DNA from: Qipengyuania xiapuensis | Lineage (GTDB): Bacteria; Pseudomonadota; Alphaproteobacteria; Sphingomonadales; Sphingomonadaceae | Direction: 5' to 3' | DNA: 64,000 nucleotides | NCBI RefSeq assembly: GCF_019711395.1 | Contig: NZ_JAIGNL010000001.1 | Span: 1,364,001-1,428,000, forward strand | Shown here: in pieces, positions 10,516 through 18,598 of the stretch | Position numbering within the stretch: the first letter of the stretch is position 1 | Layout: each line of letters opens with the position of its first letter | Program-made: the position numbers and the translations under genes | The notes under the pieces: generated by a model | The model's input: the letters and a program-made list of their open reading frames with translations, nothing else | What the model was told of the DNA's origin: nothing | Database searches by the model: none

Positions 10516-11037
10516 TCATGATTTCCGCAGCTTGGCGGGATCGATCGTGGTGTAGATGCGTCTGACTGCGTTCTGGCATTTCTTCAACGCCTTTGAATCC
10601 GCAAGCGAGGCACGTGATTGCCCGATCCGCGCGAGTTCCTTTTCGAGGCCGGACAATTCTTCCTTGGCCGTCTCGTCGTCCACGACCGCTTGCGCCCTTT
10701 CGACGAGATAGGCGAGGTCGCTGAGCGGTCTCATCGCGAGGAATGTCTCGACCATCGGGCCGAGAAGCTTGGTGTCCTCCCGCCAGTCTCGTCCCTCGAA
10801 CAGTGTCTGGACCACATGCTGGCCGGCACCGAAGCATTCGTAGCGAATGCAGCCGCTGAAGCCTTCCTGCTCGCGCCGTTCGTAGATGGTGCAAAACCCG
10901 TCGCCACCGAGCTTGGGGCAGGGCTGGCCTGCCGCTTTTGAAGCCGAGAAGCCGGGCATTTCATCCGACGGGTAGGCAATGCAGCACAACGCTGCGCAGC
11001 GGCTGCAATCAGCGCGCGTTTCCAGCTTGGCGGACAT
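10516..11037 (-). CDS. Cysteine-cluster protein (free-standing CxxCxxxCC domain)
   Basis: A 173-residue protein. The N-terminal 75 residues hold the cluster CSRCAALCC, then GQPCPKLG, DGFCTIYERR, FSGCIRYECFGAGQ: eight cysteines that could bind a metal or an iron-sulfur cluster. The pattern resembles YkgJ-type cysteine clusters and, more closely, the N-terminal region that precedes pentapeptide repeats in some actinobacterial proteins; here no pentapeptide repeats follow. The C-terminal half is helical and charged (LSGLEKELARIGQSR), possibly a coiled coil. The start lies 2 nt after the stop of the antiporter gene, so the two are almost certainly one transcript. Function unknown. Confidence 0.72.
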   Translation of the reverse strand: MSAKLETRADCSRCAALCCIAYPSDEMPGFSASKAAGQPCPKLGGDGFCTIYERREQEGFSGCIRYECFGAGQHVVQTLFEGRDWREDTKLLGPMVETFLAMRPLSDLAYLVERAQAVVDDETAKEELSGLEKELARIGQSRASLADSKALKKCQNAVRRIYTTIDPAKLRKS

Positions 11038-11039
11038 CG

Positions 11040-12800
11040 TCAGCCCTGGCTCGTGCTCGAGCGAAGCTTGGGCTTGTAGTCGAGCGCACCCTTCTCCTCG
11101 ATCTGCGCCCTGAAATCGTCGCGCTTCTCGTGGATCGAAGCAATAACCGGCCCCATGGCGACGCCGATGTCGACCAGCACCGCTTCGGTGAGCTGCAAGG
11201 TGGCCTCGAGCGTCTCGGGCACAGCGTGGCTGGCACCTGCGCGGTAGAGTTCGGCGGCGTGCTCCACGTCGCGTGCGCGAGCCACGATCAGCAGGTCGGG
11301 ATATTCGCCGCGCAGTTTGCGGACGAGCCGTTCGGCCAGGATGGGTTCGTCCATGGTGAGGACGACCGCCAGAGCGTTGTCGATCCCGAGGCGGTGGAGC
11401 GCGTCGCCGCGGGCCGCATCCCCGAAAACTGCGCGGAAACCCTGCCGCTTTGCGCTCTCGATTAGGTCGGCATCGGAATCGAGCGCGACATAGGGCTTTT
11501 CATGCGTATCGAGCATCTGCGCGATGATCTGGCCGACGCGGCCGGCCCCGATGATGATCACGCGGGGTTCGTCCTCGTCTTCGTCGGGCAATTCGGGGGC
11601 AGGCTCGATCTGCCGCGCAACGATCCGGCCGAGGCGAGCCAGGAGCGGGGTGACCGTGAGGCCGATGGCGGTCACGATCTGCCAGAACTGGACCGTGCCC
11701 GGTTGCAGTAGCAGCGCCGATCCGGCGGCTGCGAGGACGATCAGCGTCGTCTCCGAAGGGCTGGCCATCAGGATGCCGGTTTCAGCCGCAGTGCTTCGGC
11801 GTGCCCCCATTAGGCGCAGCAAGACGCCCGTAAGCAGCGCCTTGAAGACGAGCACGCCAATGACGGCGGTGGCGATCGCACCCAGATTGTCCCAGATCGT
11901 GCGCAGGTCGATCGTCATGCCGATGGTGATGAGGAAGATACCGAGCGCCAGCCCCTTGAAGGGCTCCATGATGCTCTCGACCTCGCTGTGATATTCGGTC
12001 TCCGCGATCAGTAGCCCTGCAATCAGGGCCCCGACGATCGGCGAGAGGCCAACCGCGGCAGTGGCAAGGCTCGCGCCGATCACGACCAGCAGCGAAGCGG
12101 CAAGAAAGAGTTCGGGGCTCTTGGTGCGGGCCGCCTGAGCGAAGAGGCGGGGGAGGGCGAAGCGCCCCGCGATCATCATGACCGCTATGACCAGAGCGCC
12201 TTGCCACAGCGTGGTCATCAGGCCTTCCCAGCCCTCGGACGCGGCGTTCGGTGCCATTGCGCCGAGGATGAAGACGATCGGCACGATCATGATGTCTTCG
12301 AACAAGAGCATCGATAGCGCCGCGCGGCCAACGGGGCTGGTGCTGCCCGAAATCGGCAGGACGATGGCGGTCGAGGAAAAGGCAAGGGCAAAGCCCAGCG
12401 CCAGGGCGCCAATCCAGTACTGCCCCATCATCGAAAGGACGACGGCAAGACAGAGGCCGCCGATCAGGAGCTCGGCTGCGCCAAGCCCGAACACGAGCCT
12501 GCGCAACTGCCATAAGCGCTTGAAGGAAAGCTCGAGCCCGATCGCGAACAGCAGGAGGATGATCCCGAACTCGGCGAATATGTCGAGCGCCCCGGGATCC
12601 GATATTGTTATGTGTTCGAGCCATGGTCGCTCGAAAACCATCTGGCCGAGGCCATAGGGACCGACGAGAATGCCGATCAGGATGAAGCCGATGACCGGCG
12701 TGATCCGGAAACGCGTAAAGACCGGGATGACGAGCCCGGCCGCGCCCAGGATTACAAGCGCGTCCGAGAGTGCCGGTGATGCGAGTTCGCCCGATGCCAT
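11040..12800 (-). CDS. Monovalent cation:proton antiporter, KefB/KefC type
   Basis: A 586-residue inner-membrane protein. Residues about 15-390 form a dozen or so hydrophobic segments of the Na+/H+ exchanger family (CPA2), including the conserved GLELSFKRLWQLRR and the FSSTAIVLPI stretch typical of Kef proteins. Residues about 415-530 form a Rossmann-type TrkA-N domain with NAD-binding motif GAGRVGQI and a basic loop. The usual KefC length is about 600, so it looks complete. Kef-type systems export K+ in exchange for H+ and protect against electrophiles; glutathione gating is known for the E. coli proteins but cannot be judged here. The next gene begins 2 nt after its stop. Confidence 0.88.
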   Translation of the reverse strand: MASGELASPALSDALVILGAAGLVIPVFTRFRITPVIGFILIGILVGPYGLGQMVFERPWLEHITISDPGALDIFAEFGIILLLFAIGLELSFKRLWQLRRLVFGLGAAELLIGGLCLAVVLSMMGQYWIGALALGFALAFSSTAIVLPISGSTSPVGRAALSMLLFEDIMIVPIVFILGAMAPNAASEGWEGLMTTLWQGALVIAVMMIAGRFALPRLFAQAARTKSPELFLAASLLVVIGASLATAAVGLSPIVGALIAGLLIAETEYHSEVESIMEPFKGLALGIFLITIGMTIDLRTIWDNLGAIATAVIGVLVFKALLTGVLLRLMGARRSTAAETGILMASPSETTLIVLAAAGSALLLQPGTVQFWQIVTAIGLTVTPLLARLGRIVARQIEPAPELPDEDEDEPRVIIIGAGRVGQIIAQMLDTHEKPYVALDSDADLIESAKRQGFRAVFGDAARGDALHRLGIDNALAVVLTMDEPILAERLVRKLRGEYPDLLIVARARDVEHAAELYRAGASHAVPETLEATLQLTEAVLVDIGVAMGPVIASIHEKRDDFRAQIEEKGALDYKPKLRSSTSQG

Positions 12801-12916
12801 AACCGCTGGTTAGTGGTATTTAGTCGTGCTGTCACACCACAAGATCGGGTTATTGACCGTCAGGCTCACCCGCTGCCCCAATTAGCCAGATCGGGGCAGT
12901 CTGGGTCGGGTGCGGT

Positions 12917-15502
12917 TTAGACGAAGATCGCGTTTTCGACCATTGCAAGCGCGTCCTTGTCGGGATCGGCCAGCGGGGTCTGCGGCACGTTGCCGACCAC
13001 GAGGAAGTCCTGCGCGGTGAGGCCCGCCGAAAGGTTGAGCTTCGCCACAAGCTGCGCCGCAGCACCGCCAGCTCCGTCTTCGTCGTACCAGAGGTTGCCG
13101 GTCGCCGAATCGAAGATGATCCGGTCGTCGGCATCCTGTGCGGAGGTTCCGAGGTGGAAGGCCGACGGGTCGAGCGCACCCAGGCTCAGCGACGTGAAGA
13201 TCGAATTGTCGAGCCAGATGGTGTCGTCGCCATTCCCGAAATCGTAGATCTGGTCGACCTGATCGGCGCCCAGTGCCGTATCGAACACGAAGACATCGTC
13301 GCCGGGACCACCGTTGATGATGTCGGCGCCCAGCTGGCCGTAGATGGTGTCGTTGTCCGCGCCGGCGACGATACGGTCATTGCCCGCACCGCCGATCAGC
13401 GTGTCGTCGCCGCCATCACCATAGATCGAGTCCGCGCCGTTGCCGCCGTCGAGCGTGTCGAGACCCGCGCCGCCGAAGAGCTGGTCGTTGCCGTCATTGC
13501 CGTTGACCTGGTCGTTCTCGGTCCCGCCGTGCACGAAATCATTGCCGCTACCGCCGGACGCGATGTCGCTGCCCGCAAGACCATACATCAGGTCTGCCAG
13601 GGCACCGCCGTTGAGCGTGTCTGCACCGTTGCCGCCAAACAGCGAATCCTCGCCGTCTCCGCCATTGAGGATGTCGTTGCCAGCCCCACCGAAGAGGCGG
13701 TCATTGTCGGCATCGCCGTTCAGCGTATCATTGTCATTGCCACCTTCCAGGTGATCGGCGCCGATTCCGCCGGAAAGGATGTCGTCACCTGCGCCGCCTC
13801 GAAGAAGGTCAGCGCCGTCCTCGCCGTTGATGGTGTCGTTGCCGGCTTCCCCGTCGAGGAAGTCGTCGTTGGCGCCGCCGAAAATGTCGTCATTGCCGTT
13901 GCCGCCATAGATGGCGTCATTCTCGGTACCACCCGAAAGCTGGTCCGCGCCGTCGCCGCCGAAGATGAGGTCGGCACCGGCGCCACCATCGACGATATCA
14001 TTACCGCCAAGCGCAAACACACGGTCATTACCGCCGTTGCCGGTAATCTGGTTCGCCGAACTGTTGCCGAAGAACCGGTCGGCCCCAGAACCGCCGATCG
14101 CGTTTTCGATCACGGTTCCGCGTGCGATCATGACATTGCCGACTTCGGCTCCGACGTTCGAGAAAAACTCCTGTCGCAGGTCGATCAGCTGGTCGTTGGT
14201 GAAACCGCTGTAGTCGAGAGTGTCGTTACCGCCGCTATCGTAGATGGTGTAGGCGGTGTCCGGGTTTAGCGTGGCGTCGTAGACGTCGCGGCCCGAATTG
14301 TTGTTGAAGCCATAGGTCGTATCGCCTGTGCGCGTCGTGGACGAGAACCCGTAGAGATTGGTAATCGCGACCACGTCTCCATTCATCGGGGTCGTGACGT
14401 AGGCGTAGGTGAAGCCCTGGGTGCTGAAGTAACTGTTCTCGAGCTGGCTGAAGTACGACATCACGGTAGTGGACCATGCGTCATTCTCGTAGAGCGCGTC
14501 GGTCGCGTAGTCGGCGCCGCCATTGTAGTTGCCGGCATGGCCAAGGCCCAGCGCGTGCCCGATCTCGTGAATGTAAGTCTGGAACGAGTAACTGTTCAGG
14601 TCGGTGCCGTAGCTCGCCAGCCAGTCGGTGCCAACATTCACCGTGGACGAGGTGATCGTCGAGCCGATGCGTGACGATGATGCGTAAGCGCCGGAATCCG
14701 TGTCCTGGAACGTGATCTCGGCACCGGAAGTGACCGATACGAATTCGATGCCGGTAATGTCCGACCAAAGCGCCAGCGCTTGCTCGGCCAGATACTGGGC
14801 ATCTGCGGGAAGCGCGCTGACATCGTAGGTCAGCTGGCCATCCGCGCCCACGTTGAATGACCGCGAAGCTCCGCCCCAGTAACCATGGGTCAGCTGATCG
14901 GCGATCTGGTCATAGGTATAGACCGGTATCGGCTGCGTCTCGGTGACCTCGATCGTGTACTCGCCGGTCTTGTTGTTCGCGTAGGAATCGGCCTCGATGT
15001 AATAGGTGCCGCCGTTTTCGGATAGGAAGCGAAGGAACGAGTTCAGGCCCGTACCGCCATCGTCGTTCTCGGCAACGAGGACGCCGTTCTCGTCATAGAG
15101 ACGGAGGTAGGTGTCGCTAACCGGAGTAGCGCCCGAACCGAACAGAGAGATATCGATCTGGTCGCCGGCCTGGAGAGTAATACGGAACCAGTCGGTATCG
15201 CCCACCACTTCCAGCTCGTCGGTCACGCTGCCGCCGATGCCGATCGTGGCAGTCGTGCTGGTATCGCCCGGGATATCGACACCATTGGCGGAGGACTGGC
15301 CAGACGACTGATTCACGATATCCGCATTCGCGATCTTGATCGCATCCTGTGCGCCGCAGCAGACGCAACCACAGGATTCCTGGTGGTTGAAGTCAAAGGT
15401 CGCCAGATCGAGACGCGAAAGATCGTAGGCACTGCGAACGGTCATGGTAGCATTGTCGGCCTCGACAATTTCAAGCGCACGTGTTGAATTGGCAGCGAAC
15501 AT
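12917..15502 (-). CDS. Serralysin-like M10 metalloprotease with PPC domain and RTX repeats
   Basis: An 861-residue, acidic, secreted zinc protease. There is no Sec signal; export by a type I system is inferred from the RTX repeats. N-terminal region with an unusual cluster of four cysteines (residues 44, 46, 48, 49); a pre-peptidase C-terminal (PPC) beta domain at about 85-188 (DTDWFRITLQAGD, YYIEADSY); catalytic domain about 195-450 with zinc motif HEIGHALGLGH (312-322) and Met-turn VMSYF (348-351); then RTX nonapeptides about 480-750 and a C-terminal block. The usual serralysin has no PPC domain in front of the catalytic domain. No ABC exporter, membrane fusion protein or inhibitor is adjacent. 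Role: extracellular protein degradation, by family. Confidence 0.88.
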   Translation of the reverse strand: MFAANSTRALEIVEADNATMTVRSAYDLSRLDLATFDFNHQESCGCVCCGAQDAIKIANADIVNQSSGQSSANGVDIPGDTSTTATIGIGGSVTDELEVVGDTDWFRITLQAGDQIDISLFGSGATPVSDTYLRLYDENGVLVAENDDGGTGLNSFLRFLSENGGTYYIEADSYANNKTGEYTIEVTETQPIPVYTYDQIADQLTHGYWGGASRSFNVGADGQLTYDVSALPADAQYLAEQALALWSDITGIEFVSVTSGAEITFQDTDSGAYASSSRIGSTITSSTVNVGTDWLASYGTDLNSYSFQTYIHEIGHALGLGHAGNYNGGADYATDALYENDAWSTTVMSYFSQLENSYFSTQGFTYAYVTTPMNGDVVAITNLYGFSSTTRTGDTTYGFNNNSGRDVYDATLNPDTAYTIYDSGGNDTLDYSGFTNDQLIDLRQEFFSNVGAEVGNVMIARGTVIENAIGGSGADRFFGNSSANQITGNGGNDRVFALGGNDIVDGGAGADLIFGGDGADQLSGGTENDAIYGGNGNDDIFGGANDDFLDGEAGNDTINGEDGADLLRGGAGDDILSGGIGADHLEGGNDNDTLNGDADNDRLFGGAGNDILNGGDGEDSLFGGNGADTLNGGALADLMYGLAGSDIASGGSGNDFVHGGTENDQVNGNDGNDQLFGGAGLDTLDGGNGADSIYGDGGDDTLIGGAGNDRIVAGADNDTIYGQLGADIINGGPGDDVFVFDTALGADQVDQIYDFGNGDDTIWLDNSIFTSLSLGALDPSAFHLGTSAQDADDRIIFDSATGNLWYDEDGAGGAAAQLVAKLNLSAGLTAQDFLVVGNVPQTPLADPDKDALAMVENAIFV
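13290..14100 (-). repeat. RTX nonapeptide repeat region (27-nt coding repeats)
   Basis: Roughly 25-30 consecutive copies of a GGxGxDxxx unit (for example GGNGNDDIF, GGAGNDILN), encoded in imperfect 27-nt repeats. In this family such units form calcium-binding parallel beta rolls that fold after secretion. The repeats belong to the protease gene and are not a separate element. Confidence 0.85.
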
Positions 15503-15655
15503 TTTGAAGACCCCTGGTCGATAGAAACGGCAAATCCCGACATGCCGAATCCTGCATAGCAGTAATTAAAAGTCCCCGCTTTCACCATAGTTAATAGTCG
15601 GAGCGCCCCCTCCCGTGGACGGAAAGAGCGGCGACATCATGGCAATGGATTTCGG

Positions 15656-16774
15656 TTAGCGTTCGGGAGCGCTTCTAAATGCAGCCTCGATTGCGTGGTG
15701 GACAGGTGTTCTTTGCAAATTCCCGTCGAATACGCCGCCAACGAAATTCTGCTCTTCAGGAATCCATTTTGGACGCTGTTTTCCATGCCAGAACCGGCGC
15801 ATGTCGAAATCGAGGCTCATCCACGAAATCACTTCACGCACGTTGCGGCTATCGAGCGTGACATCGAGGTAACGCCGCACTTCGTCTGCAAGAATACGAT
15901 CGCGTTTCGTCGGGTCGATGCGCCCCAGGTTACGGTCGTCGCAATCGAGTTCGGTCAGCAGAACCGGCAGCCCGAAATCCGAAAGATCGTCGAGGAATGA
16001 TGACCAGGCAGCGACATCGATCGGCTTGCCCAGATTCGGTCCGAGATGGCTCTGGATGCCGATGGCATCGATGGGCACCGAGCGCTTCAGCGCGCCCTCG
16101 ACCGTCCGCAGCAGGGCCGTACGGTGCATGGAGTCTTCTCGCCAGTCGACGACATCGTTGTAGACGAGCTGGGTACCGGGTGATTTTTGCCGCATGATCC
16201 TGAAAGACAGATCGAAGACCCCCTCGCCGAAGAGGCGGGTGAGCACCGAGTTGCGCAGCTTTCCGCTGAACGGATTGATCGCCTCGTTCACGACGTCCCA
16301 CGAGCCGACTTCGGGGAATGCCTTCGCAAGGCGATGCCCGTGATGCCACATGTGCCTTGCGACCGCCTTGCGGGCTGCGGCAGGAGGGCCCTGGCCTATC
16401 TCCACAAGCCAAGGTGGCAGGAAGACGTCCATGTTCCAGACGACATTATGTCCGCGCAGAGACAACCCGTTATTGGCTGCAAAGTCGGCAACCACGCGTG
16501 CCCGGCTGTAGTCGCGCTGTCCTTCGACCTTCTCGATCCGCTTCCACTTCATTTCGTTGCGGGCAAGCGTAACGGAAGCACTGGCGGCCAGCAGGCGGGC
16601 GAGTTGCGGGTTGGCCAGCTCGAGATGGCTGGTGGCGATACCGAAGGTCAGGCCTTTCCTTCGGGCGAGGGCATCGAGCGTAGAGCTGCCTCGTGCGAGT
16701 GACGGGGTCGCCATGCCCGAAGCGCATGCGAGTGTCGCCGTACTCGCGGCATTGAGGAATGATCTGCGATTCAT
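15656..16774 (-). CDS. Glycoside hydrolase family 10 (endo-xylanase-like), exported
   Basis: A 372-residue protein from ATG 16774; the start could also be 16780. The N-terminus MNRRSFLNAAS plus a hydrophobic stretch resembles a twin-arginine-type signal, although the second basic block is short. GH10 features: WDVVNEA with acid/base Glu164, GIQSHL, and TELD with nucleophile Glu275. The conserved HTLVWH motif reads HNVVWN, so the second His is Asn (residue 114), and the C-terminal Trp-rich region is atypical (SWMSLDFDMRRFW). GH10 enzymes normally cut beta-1,4-xylan. The altered -1 subsite and the position some 3.2 kb from an exopolysaccharide locus leave open another glycan substrate. A lone gene, same direction as its neighbours. 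Confidence 0.83.
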   Translation of the reverse strand: MNRRSFLNAASTATLACASGMATPSLARGSSTLDALARRKGLTFGIATSHLELANPQLARLLAASASVTLARNEMKWKRIEKVEGQRDYSRARVVADFAANNGLSLRGHNVVWNMDVFLPPWLVEIGQGPPAAARKAVARHMWHHGHRLAKAFPEVGSWDVVNEAINPFSGKLRNSVLTRLFGEGVFDLSFRIMRQKSPGTQLVYNDVVDWREDSMHRTALLRTVEGALKRSVPIDAIGIQSHLGPNLGKPIDVAAWSSFLDDLSDFGLPVLLTELDCDDRNLGRIDPTKRDRILADEVRRYLDVTLDSRNVREVISWMSLDFDMRRFWHGKQRPKWIPEEQNFVGGVFDGNLQRTPVHHAIEAAFRSAPER

Positions 16775-16838
16775 TTGCATTGCGGCAATTTTCGCAGATG
16801 GCACTGAACCACCGCTTAAACCCTCACGGTGTCCCGGT

Positions 16839-18494
16839 TCAGCCTCCGCCGGGATGTGCCGGGCCGAGCGGTTCGCGGCGCGGGCGCGGTTTGCCGGGGT
16901 GTTTGCCGTCCTCGTCCCACTCGATCCGGTAAAGATCGAAGCGCCGGTCGGCGAGGTTCCTGACGGTGCCTTCGGCGCGGGCCCACTGCAGGTCGGCGAG
17001 GTTCACGTCGCTGATAGTGAGCGTTTCGACATTCTCGGTCGATTCCGCGGCAATACCGTCACGGGCGAAGGGGAAGTCACAAGGCGTCAGGATGCAGCTC
17101 TGGGCATACTGGATGTCCATGTTTCCCACGTTCGGCAGGTTGCCGACATTGCCCGAGAGCACGACGAAGCATTGGTTCTCGATTGCGCGCGCCTGTCCGC
17201 AGTAGCGCACTCGAAGGTAACCCTGACGGCTGTCGGTGCAGAAGGGCACGAAGATGATGCGCGCGCCCTCGTCGGCAAGACGGCGGCTGAGCTCGGGGAA
17301 TTCGCTGTCGTAGCAGATCTGCACCCCGATCGGTCCGCAGTCGGTCTGGATCACTTCGACCTTGTCGCCGCCCTTGATGTTCCACCAGTACCGCTCGTTG
17401 GGAGTGGGGTGGATCTTTTCCTGTGCATGGACCGAGCCGTCGCGCAGGCAGACATAGGCGACATTGTGGATGTCGCCGTCATCCATGCGCGTCGGGTGGC
17501 TGCCGGCAATGATGTTGATGTTGTAGCGCATCGCCATTTCGGAGATGTCGTCGCGCAGGCGAGGGGTGTATTCCGACAGGCGCTCGATCGCCTCGACTGG
17601 AGAGAGCTCCTTCTCCTCGAAGCTCAGCAGCATCAAGGTGAAGAGCTCGGGAAAGACAATGAAGTCTGACTCGTAATCGCTTGCAACGTCTACGAAATAT
17701 GTGACGTGGCGCATGAACTCTTCATAGTCGGCCACTTGGCGAGCCTGCAGCTGACATGTCGCGACGCGCACCGCCTCCACGCCGCGCGGGATGCGCTTCT
17801 TCACCGGCTGGTCGCGTTCCACGTAAGGGTTGCGCCAGACCATCATCACGGCATTGGCCATGCTGGCCTTGTCCTCGGGCAGATAGCCCTCGATGATCCG
17901 CTCCGGCTCGAAGCCGTTTGCCAGCTGGAAGCGCAGCACGGGGTCGTGCAGCTTACCTTCGACAACTTTCTCGAGGTAATCTTGCGGCCCTTCCACGCGG
18001 CGGCGGAAGCGGCGGTAGTTCGGCATGCGGCCGGCGAAGACGATACCGGTGAGGTCGCGCTCTTCTGCCAGCGCACGGCGCTCTTCGTACAAGCGCCGCC
18101 CGATGCGCACGCCGCGCACCTTGGGGTCGACGCACATCTCGTAGCCGTAGAGCCAGTCGCCGGTCGGATCGTGGCGGCTGCCGTAACCGTTGCCGGTGAT
18201 CTCGTCCCAGTCGTGGTCCTGGAAGGCGAGGGCCTCGGCGACCTGCATGGTCGCGCAATAGCCCACGACCTCGTCGTCGAGCAGGGCGACGAAGCAGCCT
18301 TCCTTGAAATTGTTGATCTGGCCGCGGATTTCGCCGTGCGTATAGGCGGGCATGTCTTCGTAGACGCGGCGCACGAGGTTCGCGATGCCCGGGATGTCCT
18401 TGATCATCGCGTTGCGCACGTCGAGCCGCTTCTGCCCGAACTTTTCCGAACCCTTGCGGCGTGTGGTGCGCTTCTTTGCTGGCTGCTTGGCCAT
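16839..18494 (-). CDS. Bifunctional GNAT acetyltransferase / carbon-nitrogen hydrolase fusion
   Basis: A 551-residue two-domain protein. After a lysine-rich tail, residues about 23-225 form a GNAT domain (acetyl-CoA loop region VRGVRIGRRLYEERR). Residues about 240-520 form a nitrilase-superfamily domain with the full catalytic triad: Glu283 (FPELF), Lys360 (QEKIHPT) and Cys394 (QICYDSEFPE). Nitrilase-family enzymes hydrolyse amides or nitriles; the GNAT half would acetylate an amine, and the pair could work in sequence on one metabolite. This fusion exists as a known but uncharacterised family. It follows icd after an intrinsic terminator, so it probably has its own promoter. Cytoplasmic. Substrate unknown. 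Confidence 0.88.
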   Translation of the reverse strand: MAKQPAKKRTTRRKGSEKFGQKRLDVRNAMIKDIPGIANLVRRVYEDMPAYTHGEIRGQINNFKEGCFVALLDDEVVGYCATMQVAEALAFQDHDWDEITGNGYGSRHDPTGDWLYGYEMCVDPKVRGVRIGRRLYEERRALAEERDLTGIVFAGRMPNYRRFRRRVEGPQDYLEKVVEGKLHDPVLRFQLANGFEPERIIEGYLPEDKASMANAVMMVWRNPYVERDQPVKKRIPRGVEAVRVATCQLQARQVADYEEFMRHVTYFVDVASDYESDFIVFPELFTLMLLSFEEKELSPVEAIERLSEYTPRLRDDISEMAMRYNINIIAGSHPTRMDDGDIHNVAYVCLRDGSVHAQEKIHPTPNERYWWNIKGGDKVEVIQTDCGPIGVQICYDSEFPELSRRLADEGARIIFVPFCTDSRQGYLRVRYCGQARAIENQCFVVLSGNVGNLPNVGNMDIQYAQSCILTPCDFPFARDGIAAESTENVETLTISDVNLADLQWARAEGTVRNLADRRFDLYRIEWDEDGKHPGKPRPRREPLGPAHPGGG

Positions 18495-18527
18495 TCAAAC
18501 CCCGTCTAAATGTGTCGACCCCAAACG

Positions 18528-18555
18528 AAAACGGGGCCGGCTTTCGCCGACCCCG
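18528..18555 (-). terminator. Intrinsic terminator of icd
   Basis: On the minus strand: CGGGGTCGGC (18555-18546), GAAA tetraloop, GCCGGCCCCG (18541-18532), 10 bp with one G-U pair, followed by TTTT and a second short T run (TTTTCGTTT). It lies 44 nt after the icd stop and before the GNAT-nitrilase start. Confidence 0.78.
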
Positions 18556-18598
18556 GTGATCTGGCTTATCTGGGTAATGCCCCAGATGTGCTGAAGTT

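Noticed and set aside
12873-12899. Hairpin CTGCCCC...GGGGCAG after the protease gene
   Set aside because: A 7-bp stem is present, but no T run follows on the minus strand, so termination is not supported.
13290-14100. CRISPR-like regular repetition
   Set aside because: The 27-nt period is the codon image of GGxGxDxxx nonapeptides; there are no unique spacers of constant length and no cas genes.
13154-14269. A 371-codon plus-strand frame opposite the RTX region
   Set aside because: The repeats in its translation are simply the 27-nt coding repeats of the protease read backwards.
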